NCBI GenBank assembly: GCA_963721405.1
Contig: CAVRJA010000005.1
Coordinates: 62,001-126,000, forward strand
Source: JAFNAG01 sp963721405
GTDB taxonomy: Bacteria > Acidobacteriota > UBA6911
Reading direction: 5' to 3'
DNA: 64,000 nt
In this document: one piece after another, positions 33,883 through 42,337 of the stretch
How positions within the stretch are numbered: the stretch's first letter is position 1
How the letters are laid out: the number at the start of each line of letters is the position of its first letter
Translations under genes and position numbers: made by a program
Notes under the pieces: model-generated
What the model saw: the letters and a program-made list of their open reading frames with translations, nothing else
Database searches by the model: none
What the model was told of the DNA's origin: nothing

Positions 33883-35841
33883 ATGAGCAGAACAGCGAGA
33901 GCACTGATACTGGCTTGTTGTGTCCTGTCGCTTGCGGTCATGAACGATGCGCGAGCCCAGGTGCAAGCCCCGAAAGAGGCGCAGTCCAAATTCTGGATCG
34001 TTCCCGGACTGCGCAACGGTCCCAGCTATTTCCAGCGCAACTTCCTGGTCGAGACCACGCCGCTGCAGGAAGGCGTCATGGACTTCAAGCACTATCACAA
34101 GTACACGGAGATCGTCGACTTTCTCAAGAAATGGGAGAAGCAATACCCCGACCTGGTGGATCTGTATGTGGTTGCCAAGAGCTTCGGCGGCCTCGATATC
34201 TACCAGATGACGGTTACGAACAAGAAGACAGGCAAGCACACCGACAAACCCGCCATGTACATCGAGGGCAACCGCCATGCCGGGGAAGTCACTGCCGCCG
34301 AATCGGCCTTCTGGATGTTGAATTACATGCTGACCAATTACGGCAAGGACCAGGAGGTCTCGCGCCTCCTGGACAATTTCACCTATTATTTCCGGCCGAT
34401 CAACAATCCGGACGGGAGCCTGCTCTACGAGGAAACGGCTCAAACGCTGCGGAGCACGATCCGACCGGTGGACAATGACGACGACGGCCTGACCGATGAG
34501 GATCCCGCTGAGGATCTGGACGGCGATGGGTTCATCCGGCAGATGCGGGTCAAGGTCGGCATGGGCAAAGGCGATTCCATCGTCGATTCGCGCGACCCCA
34601 AAGGCCGCCTGATGAGGAGAGTCGGCGCGGGGAAGGGCGACTATCTGCTGATGTCGGAAGGAATCGACAACGACAAGGACGGCAGGACCAACGAAGACGG
34701 GATCGGCGGGCTCGACCTCCATCGCAATTACCCGGAAAACTGGCGGCCGGAAACGGAAGAGACGGGCCGGGGTTACACCCAGGGCGGGGCGGGCGAATAT
34801 CCGCTTTCGGAAGTCGAGACCCGCGCCGTGGTGACGTTCCTCCTGTCCCACCCCAATGTTTCCGTCGTGAACACGATGGATACGACGGTTCCAATGCTTC
34901 TCCGGCCCCCGTCCACTTCCCCCAGCGACGAGCGCATGTATCCGGAGGATCTGGCGCTCTACAAAAACTTCGACACCAAGGGGAAGGAAATCACCGGGTA
35001 TGCGCGGGCTGGCGACGTGTACATGGATTACAGCGGCGGGCGCGGCAGTCCGATCTTCGGACACAGCCCCGACTTCGGCTACTGGCAGTACGGCGCCATC
35101 TGGTATGGAGATGAGCTCTGGAACGGCGGCAACGTCGGCGATTACAACAAGGACGGTATCACGAACGACGACCTGGATAAGCTGCAGTACAACGACAAGG
35201 AGCTCAAAGTCAGCCGCTTTCAGCCCTGGACCAAGGTGATCCACCCCGACTACGGCGAGGCGGAAGTCGGCGGGTGGAATCCCAAATTCTGGAGCCAGAA
35301 CCCACCACCGGAACTGCTGGAAATCTGGGCGGAGAAGGAAGCCCGGTTCAACCTGATGCTCGCCGCCAGCCTGCCCAGAGTCGTCATGGCCGACCCGAAA
35401 ATCACGGCCAACGGCGACGAGTACACGATCGAGTCCGGCGTCACAAACCAGGGCGTCATCCCGACGGCCTTGCGCCAGGCACAGCTGGTTAAGATCGTGC
35501 GACCGGATACAGTCTCGCTCGTCTTTCCGGCCGGGATGACCTCCGCCCAGGCAATGGGCGGCAGAGGCGGGCGCGGCGGAGGCTTTGGAGGAATGGGAGG
35601 CGGCCGGGGCGGCCGGGGCGGGGAAGGCGCCCAGCAGCCGACCGCGAGTCAGGACAAAGTGGTCATCGTCGAGCCGCAGGGAAGGCCTATGATCACGATC
35701 GACCGGCTCGCCGGCAACGAGACGAAGCCGGTGACTTTTAAGGTCAAGCTGAACGGCATTGCCGGCACCGAGTGCACCCTGCGCTACTCTTCAACGCGCG
35801 GCGGTGTTGTCGATAAGAAAATCTACATCGGCAAGAAGTGA
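33883..35841 (+). CDS. Exported M14-family carboxypeptidase-like protein with altered zinc site
   Basis: A 652-residue protein with a signal peptide (1-25). The M14 domain shows NRHAGE (H132, E135), NNPDG and GLDLHRNYP with the substrate Arg. In the segment equivalent to IHSYSQLLLYP of carboxypeptidase A, this protein has MDTTVPMLLRP, so Asp333 replaces the third zinc His. The Asn before the Arg is also His. An Asp-rich insert (about 197-275) has DNDDDGLTDEDPAEDLDGDG and DNDKDGRTNEDG, like thrombospondin-type calcium loops. A Gly/Arg-rich stretch (about 560-590) precedes a beta-rich C-terminal domain. The ATG at 33883 has AAGGAG upstream. Confidence 0.85.
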   Translation: MSRTARALILACCVLSLAVMNDARAQVQAPKEAQSKFWIVPGLRNGPSYFQRNFLVETTPLQEGVMDFKHYHKYTEIVDFLKKWEKQYPDLVDLYVVAKSFGGLDIYQMTVTNKKTGKHTDKPAMYIEGNRHAGEVTAAESAFWMLNYMLTNYGKDQEVSRLLDNFTYYFRPINNPDGSLLYEETAQTLRSTIRPVDNDDDGLTDEDPAEDLDGDGFIRQMRVKVGMGKGDSIVDSRDPKGRLMRRVGAGKGDYLLMSEGIDNDKDGRTNEDGIGGLDLHRNYPENWRPETEETGRGYTQGGAGEYPLSEVETRAVVTFLLSHPNVSVVNTMDTTVPMLLRPPSTSPSDERMYPEDLALYKNFDTKGKEITGYARAGDVYMDYSGGRGSPIFGHSPDFGYWQYGAIWYGDELWNGGNVGDYNKDGITNDDLDKLQYNDKELKVSRFQPWTKVIHPDYGEAEVGGWNPKFWSQNPPPELLEIWAEKEARFNLMLAASLPRVVMADPKITANGDEYTIESGVTNQGVIPTALRQAQLVKIVRPDTVSLVFPAGMTSAQAMGGRGGRGGGFGGMGGGRGGRGGEGAQQPTASQDKVVIVEPQGRPMITIDRLAGNETKPVTFKVKLNGIAGTECTLRYSSTRGGVVDKKIYIGKK

Positions 35842-35871
35842 GTGCGGGCCGAGTAATTCACTGAGAATCAG

Positions 35872-35896
35872 GAGGGGCGGCTTTACGCTGCCCCTC
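35872..35896 (+). terminator. Hairpin after the M14 peptidase gene
   Basis: GAGGGGCGGC and GCTGCCCCTC pair across TTTAC, with one mismatch, 31 bp after the stop codon. It fits a terminator or REP-like stem; no long T-run follows. Confidence 0.5.
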
Positions 35897-36163
35897 GTCA
35901 CGAGGGTGTCCAACGGTTCCTATGCAAGGAGTGATGAGGCGCGAAGCGCCGGCCGTGCATAGCCCCGCGCGCCAGCGTTGGGATCAGGCGCCCTGGAAAG
36001 AGAGGCCTGAAGGGCCGACACATCCAATGAGATCCCGGGTGTTTTGTGCCGCGCCTTCGGCGCACAATTCCACTTCATCCTGATCCCGGCATTACGGCCG
36101 GGCCTGTCAGCTCTGAATCAACGGTCGGGCACCCAATTCCGCGTGTGGATATCGGGACTCCGG
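35897..36163. other. Intergenic region with GC hairpins (end of the 322 bp gap after the M14 gene)
   Basis: No gene is seen. It has stems CCCGGC (36085-36090) with GCCGGG (36097-36102), and a bulged stem around 36045-36066. The general style resembles REP-type intergenic repeats, but it does not match the three MITE-like elements in this window. Confidence 0.45.
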
Positions 36164-37135
36164 TCAGGCGAGAGCCAACAGCGACTCTTCGATGGCTCCC
36201 TGGACCATCTGCACTTTGTAACCGTTGTCGCGCAGCGGGCTGGCGCCTTCGGCGGCCGCCTTGCCGGCCGCAGCAGCCAGGGCGGCGTCGATCTTCTTGC
36301 CCGCCAGAAGTTTTTCCGCCGCTTCGACCCGCCACGGGTAGGGGCCGACTCCTCCCAGGACGATGCGGGCTCTGCCGACTGTCTCAGCCTGGTATTGCAG
36401 AACGACGGCAACGCTGGTGAGCGCGAAGTCCCAGGCGCGGCGGGCACGGATTTTTCGATAAGAACTGCGCATCCTGCCCGCAACCGGGGGCAGATGGATT
36501 TCTGTCAGGATCTCGTTGGGCGCGAGAATGTTCTCCTTCACGAGTATCTTGTCCGGCGCGACGAAAAAATTCTCGACGCTCACCGGCTTGACCCCGGCAG
36601 GCCCTGCGATCCTGAGCTGCGCCTGCAAAGCCGCGAGTGCGACTGCCGTGTCGGAAGGATGCACGAAGAAGCACGGTCCACCCCCGTAGATCGCGTGGTA
36701 TTGATTCTCGCCCTCGACGGCGAAGCAGAGTTCGCCCCCCTTCCGCGCGCAATGAAATTCGCCGCGGAAATACCAGCACCGCGGCCGTTGGCAGAGGTTC
36801 CCGCCGATGGTCCCCTGGTTGCGCAGTTGGGGACTCGCGACGTCGGCCGCCGCCTGGGCCAACACCGCGTACTTGTCCAGGATCGTGGCGTGGCCCGCGA
36901 TCTCCGCGATCGTGGTGAGCGCACCGATTTTCAAGCCGCCGTCCGGCTTTGCGGAAACGCCCATCAGTTCCTTGATGCCGCTTATGCTCACGACCTTGTC
37001 GACCGTCTGGACCTGGTCGCGGATGCATCCCAGGAGGTCCGTGCCGCCCGCATGAATGCTGGCGCCCTTCGTGCTCAGCGCCTTGATGGCCGCCGTAACC
37101 GTGCCGGCCTTGACATAAGAAAAGTTATTCATCAT
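36164..37135 (-). CDS. PaoB/CoxM-like FAD-binding subunit with an extra Cys-rich insert
   Basis: A 323-residue CO-dehydrogenase-type FAD subunit. The FAD motifs HAGGTDLLG and TIGGNLCQRP are visible. Between them and the C-terminal domain sits a Cys-containing insert (CWYFRGEFHCARKGGELC, then CFFVHPSD). In E. coli PaoB and in 4-hydroxybenzoyl-CoA reductase such inserts hold an extra [4Fe-4S] cluster. It passes electrons from the Fe-S subunit. It follows the molybdenum subunit gene by 3 bp, and both belong to one operon with the [2Fe-2S] gene first. Confidence 0.85.
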   Translation of the reverse strand: MMNNFSYVKAGTVTAAIKALSTKGASIHAGGTDLLGCIRDQVQTVDKVVSISGIKELMGVSAKPDGGLKIGALTTIAEIAGHATILDKYAVLAQAAADVASPQLRNQGTIGGNLCQRPRCWYFRGEFHCARKGGELCFAVEGENQYHAIYGGGPCFFVHPSDTAVALAALQAQLRIAGPAGVKPVSVENFFVAPDKILVKENILAPNEILTEIHLPPVAGRMRSSYRKIRARRAWDFALTSVAVVLQYQAETVGRARIVLGGVGPYPWRVEAAEKLLAGKKIDAALAAAAGKAAAEGASPLRDNGYKVQMVQGAIEESLLALA

Positions 37136-37138
37136 GGT

Positions 37139-39448
37139 TCATCCCCTTTTCTTGTTGCTGAGCAGTTCAAGGATAGTCCGGTTGTCGATCGGACCGTGCG
37201 TCGGCCTCACGCCGATTGCGTCATAGATGGCGTTCGCGATCGCCGAAGCCGACGGCACATGGGCCGGTTCTCCCAATCCCTTGCAGCCGACGATGTTGCA
37301 TTCCGTGTCCTTGAGATCGATGGGAAGCACCACGTGATCCACGGGAACATCCAGCGCTGTGGGCACCTTGTAGTCGTGGAAGTTGACGTTGCACATCTTC
37401 CCCGTCTGCCGGTCCAGGACCCTCTTCTCCATCAGGGCATAACCGAGGCCCTGGGTGACGCCGCCGATGACCTGGTTTTCAAAAGTCATGCGGTTGATGA
37501 CACGGCCGCTTTCGTTGGCGGCGAGGTAACGCACGACTCTGGCCTCGCCGGTTTTGGTGTTGACTTCGACTTCGGCGAAATGCGCCCCGAAGGGCATGAC
37601 CGCCTTATCGGGTGGATTCGGATCCCGGTTGCCGATGCCGATGACATCCTGCACACCGTGAGCCCGCATCAACTCCTGCACCGTCCGCTTCTTGTCGGGG
37701 CTGCTGCGGCTCACGAATGTGTTGCCTTGCAGCTGCAAATCCTCTTCCGGGACGCTGAGGTTTTCCGCAGCCCAGCCGAAGATCTGGCGCTTGACGAGCC
37801 ACGCCCCCCTGCGCACGGCCGGAATGAGGCCGGGGAGAGTCATGCTGCCGCCGCTGTTCTGGGCGTATGGGGTAACTGCCGTGTCGGCATTCTCGATGCG
37901 GATGTTCTCGAGAGGAATGCCCAACTCCTCCGCCGCCACCATGCAAGCGGCGGTCTTGGTCCCGGTGCCGATATCCATCGCGCCGGTCTTGACCGTCACG
38001 CCGGCGTCACTGAACATTCTGATTTCGGCAGTGTAAGGGGGGGACCCGCCGCCGCCCTGCCACAGCCCGGCTGCCATGCCGAAACCGCGTTTGATGTGAC
38101 TGCCGGCTTTCTTCGACGCCTTCGCTTCCTTCCAGCCAAATGCCTGGGCGCCCTGGATCAGGCACTCCTTCAGGCCGGCGCTGCTGTAGGGCATCTTCCG
38201 GGACTGGCTCATGTCGGTGAAATTCTTGAGGCGGAATTCCACCGGGTCCATGCCGATCTTCTCCGCCAGCATGTCCATCATCTGCTCGAGGCACCAGTTG
38301 CCCGCCGGGAATCCGGGCGCACGAAATGCCCGGGCACGGCCGGCATTGATGTAAAAGGTGCTCTCGCTGACCTGCACGTTGGGGCACTTGTAGAGCTCCC
38401 CGACCTGGAATCCCACGGTTGTACCGCCTGAATAGGCCCCGCAGGTGGCGACATTGGTAAGCTGGAGGGCGGTTAATGTCCCATCCTTCTTCACGCCGGC
38501 TTTCAGGGTCATCCGGGCGTCGGGACGATTCCCGACCGCGAGAAGCGATTCCTCTCGGGACAGCATCAGCTTCACAGGCTGTCCGGTCTTGCGCGCCAGC
38601 AGCGCCGCGATGACCGTGTGCTTGCCCAGTTCCAGCTTGGATCCGAACCCGCCGCCGAAATACCGGCCGATGACCCGGACGTTGTTGACCGGCATGCCCA
38701 TGGTCTGAGCGAAGGGGAGGAGAACGGCGTCGTAGACCCCCTGCGTGGATTCCCAAATGGTGACTTTGTTTCCTTCCCACTTGACCACGGAGCCGTGTGT
38801 TTCCATGGGAACGTGAATCTGAATGCTGGTGTAAAAAGTCTCTTCCAGCACCACATCGGCTTCGGAAAATCCCTTTTCGACGTCGCCGCGCCGGGTGACC
38901 CGCGGCGCTCCCGTAGTGTTGCCGCTTTCGTGGAGCCTGGGCGCGCCGGGCTTGAGTGCCGATGCCTCGTCGATGACGAACGGCAGCTCTTCATATGTGA
39001 CCTTGATCGCTCTCAGGGCGTCCCATGCCTGATAAGGGGTGCGCGCCGCAACGGCGGCGATCTCGTCCCCCTCGTAACGGCAGTGCGGGTCGAAAAGTTT
39101 GCTCTGCGGCGTCCGGCCTCCATACCACGGGATATCCGCGCCGGGAGATGTCCCGGTGAGCACGGCGACTACGCCGGGCATCTTCTCCGCGGCGGCAGTG
39201 TCGACGCTTTTCACCATCGCGTGCGCATGTGGAGACCGCAGGATTGCCGCATAGATCATGTCCGGCAGAATCACGTCGTAGGTGTACTGGGCCGCGCCGG
39301 AAACCCGCTCGTACGCATCCACTCTGGGCAGCGCCTTGCCGACGATGCGCGTCTCGCCCCACGGCAGGATCTTGTCCTGCGGCTGTTGCGCCTGCGGCTC
39401 GGATCCCGGGCGGAGTGACGCTTCCAATTCATCGTAGTAATCGGTCAT
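37139..39448 (-). CDS. Molybdopterin-binding catalytic subunit, xanthine dehydrogenase/aldehyde oxidoreductase family (PaoC-like)
   Basis: A 769-residue subunit of a molybdenum hydroxylase. Conserved blocks include RIVGKALPRVDAYERVSGAAQY, the molybdopterin loop YFGGGFGSKLE, AFRAPGFPAGNWCLEQMMD and the catalytic Glu in GLGEPAHVP near the C terminus. It oxidises aldehydes or aromatic heterocycles; the substrate is not deducible. Its ATG (39448) overlaps the TGA of the [2Fe-2S] subunit by four bases. No signal peptide is visible, so it would be co-exported with the Tat-tagged small subunit, as in E. coli PaoABC. A maturation chaperone gene is not in the window. Confidence 0.88.
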   Translation of the reverse strand: MTDYYDELEASLRPGSEPQAQQPQDKILPWGETRIVGKALPRVDAYERVSGAAQYTYDVILPDMIYAAILRSPHAHAMVKSVDTAAAEKMPGVVAVLTGTSPGADIPWYGGRTPQSKLFDPHCRYEGDEIAAVAARTPYQAWDALRAIKVTYEELPFVIDEASALKPGAPRLHESGNTTGAPRVTRRGDVEKGFSEADVVLEETFYTSIQIHVPMETHGSVVKWEGNKVTIWESTQGVYDAVLLPFAQTMGMPVNNVRVIGRYFGGGFGSKLELGKHTVIAALLARKTGQPVKLMLSREESLLAVGNRPDARMTLKAGVKKDGTLTALQLTNVATCGAYSGGTTVGFQVGELYKCPNVQVSESTFYINAGRARAFRAPGFPAGNWCLEQMMDMLAEKIGMDPVEFRLKNFTDMSQSRKMPYSSAGLKECLIQGAQAFGWKEAKASKKAGSHIKRGFGMAAGLWQGGGGSPPYTAEIRMFSDAGVTVKTGAMDIGTGTKTAACMVAAEELGIPLENIRIENADTAVTPYAQNSGGSMTLPGLIPAVRRGAWLVKRQIFGWAAENLSVPEEDLQLQGNTFVSRSSPDKKRTVQELMRAHGVQDVIGIGNRDPNPPDKAVMPFGAHFAEVEVNTKTGEARVVRYLAANESGRVINRMTFENQVIGGVTQGLGYALMEKRVLDRQTGKMCNVNFHDYKVPTALDVPVDHVVLPIDLKDTECNIVGCKGLGEPAHVPSASAIANAIYDAIGVRPTHGPIDNRTILELLSNKKRG

Positions 39449-40077
39449 AACGCACCCCCGTTCCTGCGCGATGCCGCGGCCCTGGTGGCCGCCTTGAAAA
39501 TGTGCTGGTATGCGGCGCACCGGCACAAATTCCCGCTCAAGCCGACCCGGACCTGGTCGATGTCCGGATTCGGGGTCTGGCGCAGCAGGCCTTCGACTGC
39601 CATGATCTGGCCGGGAGTGCAGAAGCCGCACTGGAAGGCATCTTCGTCGGCGAACGCCTGCTGCACCGTCCCGAGCTTTTCGCCGTCCATCAGGCCCTCG
39701 AGGGTGGTGATGTCGTGACCCTGGGCTTCGACGGCGAGGATCATGCAGGCATACCGCGTCTTGCCGTCGACCAGGACCGTGCACGCGCCGCACTCGCCGC
39801 GTTCGCACCCGATCTTTGTCCCGGTGAGCCCGAGAACTTCCCGCACCACGTAAAGCAGCGTCCACCTTGGCTCCACGACCAGCTTGCGCGCGGATCCGTT
39901 TATGCGGAGGCTGATGTTGACCGTTTCACCGGCCGCGTCAATCTCCTGTGCAGGCGCGGGAGGCGCATTGCCGAGGGAAACCGCCGCCACCGCTCCCACA
40001 CCCACGGTTGAGAGGAATCCCCTGCGGCTCAACCCCTGATTCGATTTGCAGCACTTGTCCTCGGGACCTTCAGGCAT
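39445..40077 (-). CDS. Tat-exported [2Fe-2S] subunit (PaoA-like)
   Basis: A 210-residue protein. A twin-arginine signal SRRGFLSTVGVGAVAAV (about 17-33) begins the chain. The plant-type cluster is CERGECGACTVLVDG and the second cluster is CGFCTPGQ with CRCAAY. It carries electrons from the molybdenum centre. The Tat signal indicates that the whole complex is periplasmic. The ATG has GGAGGG upstream. First gene of a three-gene operon, followed by the molybdenum subunit (4 bp overlap) and FAD subunit. Confidence 0.88.
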   Translation of the reverse strand: MPEGPEDKCCKSNQGLSRRGFLSTVGVGAVAAVSLGNAPPAPAQEIDAAGETVNISLRINGSARKLVVEPRWTLLYVVREVLGLTGTKIGCERGECGACTVLVDGKTRYACMILAVEAQGHDITTLEGLMDGEKLGTVQQAFADEDAFQCGFCTPGQIMAVEGLLRQTPNPDIDQVRVGLSGNLCRCAAYQHIFKAATRAAASRRNGGAL

Positions 40078-40285
40078 AAAAATCCCTCCATGATCGCATT
40101 CAATCGCACTGATTCGATATTCCGGCCGTTCAGCCAGCCCTTATCTCATCCCAACGGAGAAAATAGTTCAAGCAATAAAACGCGGGGCGGACCGCCCCGT
40201 GCGGTCCCGTTGAATGGAGCCGTCGACGGTGTTAGGATAACCTCTGCTGTGAAACTCCACTTTATCATTGTGCGAGGACCGAAAC

Positions 40286-41077
40286 ATGTCCGAATTTCAG
40301 AAGCATTTATATTTGATTCTCTACCCGAACGAAGCGCTTGTTTCCTCACAACTTTCGCCGGAGGCATTCGGCAGCCATTACTCCATAGGCAGTTCGCGGC
40401 ACTTTAACGGAAAAGTCATCTTCGCCGAGGTGGATATCAACTTCCGCAACGAGTATCTGCACATCGAGGAGGGCCTGGCCGATACCGAGTCCGGAAAACC
40501 GGGAGTGCCGAAGCGCACCAAGTTCGTGAAATCCTACCGCGTGCTCGAGCACATAGAGTTGGCGGCGTTGCGCAAACTTTATCTCATTACCACCGACGGG
40601 GCGGTGCTGGGCCTGGAGAAGGGCGTGGAGCCTGCGAGCCACGGACAGAAAGACCGCCTTCGCGTCTATCAGGAGATATGTCCGCTGCGGTTGCTGGTAG
40701 CCTCCAATCTGAACCCGGCGGATTTCGGCAACTTCATCACCCGCGAACCCTGGGCCAAGGGTGCACCCAAGATCTTCTTCACCCAGTATGACATCGACGT
40801 GGAAGAGGTTGTCGCCAGCAATGAAGTGCGGGCGTTTAACATGGGGCCTCTGCCCAATGTGAATCCGACCAATCTACCCACGGCCCTCAAAGAGCTCACG
40901 CAAGACCCGCACAAGAGGACCAAGACCATCAGCCTCAATCCGAATCTGGACGTGATGAGCTACAAGGCGATTCAACCCGGATTCTGGTTCACGGACGGGA
41001 AAATCACCGTCTTCTACCAAATGCCTACCATGGACGAACTTCACAGGAAACACTATTACTGGTGGAAGCACCTGTAG
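40286..41077 (+). CDS. Uncharacterised protein, 263 residues
   Basis: I do not recognise this family. The protein is soluble-looking: no signal peptide and no membrane span. It has a regular run of conserved-looking motifs, such as YPNEALVSSQLSPEAFG, KVIFAEVDINFRNEYL, PKRTKFVKSYRVLEH, GFWFTDG and YYWWKHL at the end. Base composition and the ribosome binding site (GAGGA before ATG 40286) fit a real gene. It is divergent from the PaoA-like gene and followed 132 bp later by an aminotransferase gene on the same strand. No function is proposed. Confidence 0.7.
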   Translation: MSEFQKHLYLILYPNEALVSSQLSPEAFGSHYSIGSSRHFNGKVIFAEVDINFRNEYLHIEEGLADTESGKPGVPKRTKFVKSYRVLEHIELAALRKLYLITTDGAVLGLEKGVEPASHGQKDRLRVYQEICPLRLLVASNLNPADFGNFITREPWAKGAPKIFFTQYDIDVEEVVASNEVRAFNMGPLPNVNPTNLPTALKELTQDPHKRTKTISLNPNLDVMSYKAIQPGFWFTDGKITVFYQMPTMDELHRKHYYWWKHL

Positions 41078-41209
41078 CCTCAGGCTTCAGGATTCGCCGG
41101 CAACCACAGGTCGTGTCCGCAGGTCTCAGAATCGAACCGCAGGAATTCGTTCGTGAAGGGCCTTCGACCTCGAGAACCAGAAAACGCCGAGTTCCAAGGA
41201 TAATACCGC

Positions 41210-42307
41210 ATGACTCTCCTTTTGATGACGCCCGGGCCCACGCGCGTCCCCGACCGCGTGCTCGCGGCCGGGGCGACGCCGATGATCCACCACCGCACGG
41301 ACGAATTCTCCGTGATTCTCGCCTCTGCCATGGCACGGCTCCGTCCCCTTTTCGGAACGTCGGGAGACATCCTCCCGGTTCACGCCACGGGACGCGGCGC
41401 GCTCGAGGCCGCCGTGACCAACCTGCTGTCTCCGGGTGACGAGGTCGTGGCTGTCTGCAATGGACTCTTCGGTGAAATGTGGGCCAGGATTGCAGAGCGA
41501 TTCGAAATCGAGGCCCATCGGGTCTGCTGTGCCTGGGGCGCACCCGCAGATCCCGCTGAGATCGGGGACGCACTTGCCTCCCACCGGCGGAGCCGCGCGG
41601 TGATCCTCGCCCACAGCGACACTTCCACGGGTGCGCTCAACAATATCGCCGCGATCGCACCTGTCGCGCATGCTGCCGGAGCGCTGATCATGGTGGATGC
41701 GGTCAGCTCGCTCGGCGGCACTCCATTCCGCGCCGACGAGTGGCAGGTGGACGTGGCGGTGACCGCGTCCCAGAAATGCCTGATGTCCAGCCCCGGCCTG
41801 TCCTTCGTGTCCCTCAGCGAGCGGGCATGGAGAGCGCAGGAGACCGCCGGCATGCCGCACGCATACTTTGATTTTTCCGCGATCCGGCGAATGCTCGACC
41901 GCGCCAGGCCGGAAACGCCGGGGACGACGCCGGTCCACCTCGTGCTGCAGGTCAACGAGGCGCTCACGCTCATTGGCGAAGAAGGACAGGAGAACGTCTT
42001 CGCCCGGCACGAGGAGCTGGCCCGGACGATGCGCGACGGGATCCGGGAATTGGGGATGTCGCTCCAATTTCCCTGCCTGGCTCAGTATTCGCCGACGCTG
42101 ACGGCCGTCCGGGTGGCCGAAGGCGCCTCTCCGCAAAGGATTCGCGAGGAGCTGATCACGCGGGGAATCTTGACCGCCCGCGGTCTGGGGGATCACGAGG
42201 CAACCTGCTTCCGGATCGGGCACATGGGAGACATCCGCCCCGCGGACGTGAGGCGGACGCTGGCCGCGCTCGCGGAAATAGTGGCGGGGAATCAGGCCGG
42301 CCGCTGA
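41210..42307 (+). CDS. Class V PLP-dependent aminotransferase (alanine-glyoxylate / serine-glyoxylate type)
   Basis: A 365-residue cytosolic enzyme. The start MTPGPTRVP is the family signature. PLP-binding residues include D163 (MVDAVSSLGG) and the Schiff-base Lys189 in TASQKCLMSSPG. The AHSDTSTGALN block and the end FRIGHMGDI are also typical. It transfers an amino group between alanine or serine and glyoxylate, or acts on phosphonates in related members. The ATG at 41210 has AAGGA upstream. It converges with a MalY-like gene. Confidence 0.9.
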   Translation: MTLLLMTPGPTRVPDRVLAAGATPMIHHRTDEFSVILASAMARLRPLFGTSGDILPVHATGRGALEAAVTNLLSPGDEVVAVCNGLFGEMWARIAERFEIEAHRVCCAWGAPADPAEIGDALASHRRSRAVILAHSDTSTGALNNIAAIAPVAHAAGALIMVDAVSSLGGTPFRADEWQVDVAVTASQKCLMSSPGLSFVSLSERAWRAQETAGMPHAYFDFSAIRRMLDRARPETPGTTPVHLVLQVNEALTLIGEEGQENVFARHEELARTMRDGIRELGMSLQFPCLAQYSPTLTAVRVAEGASPQRIREELITRGILTARGLGDHEATCFRIGHMGDIRPADVRRTLAALAEIVAGNQAGR

Positions 42308-42337
42308 TGTTCCGGACAACGCCCCCCGGCTCAGAGA

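Noticed and set aside
33553..35244. 563-codon frame opposite the M14 peptidase
   Set aside because: Antisense shadow running into the intergenic region; no conserved motif.
36044..38431. 795-codon open frame opposite the molybdenum and FAD subunit genes
   Set aside because: Antisense shadow in high-GC DNA; no motif and no ribosome binding site.
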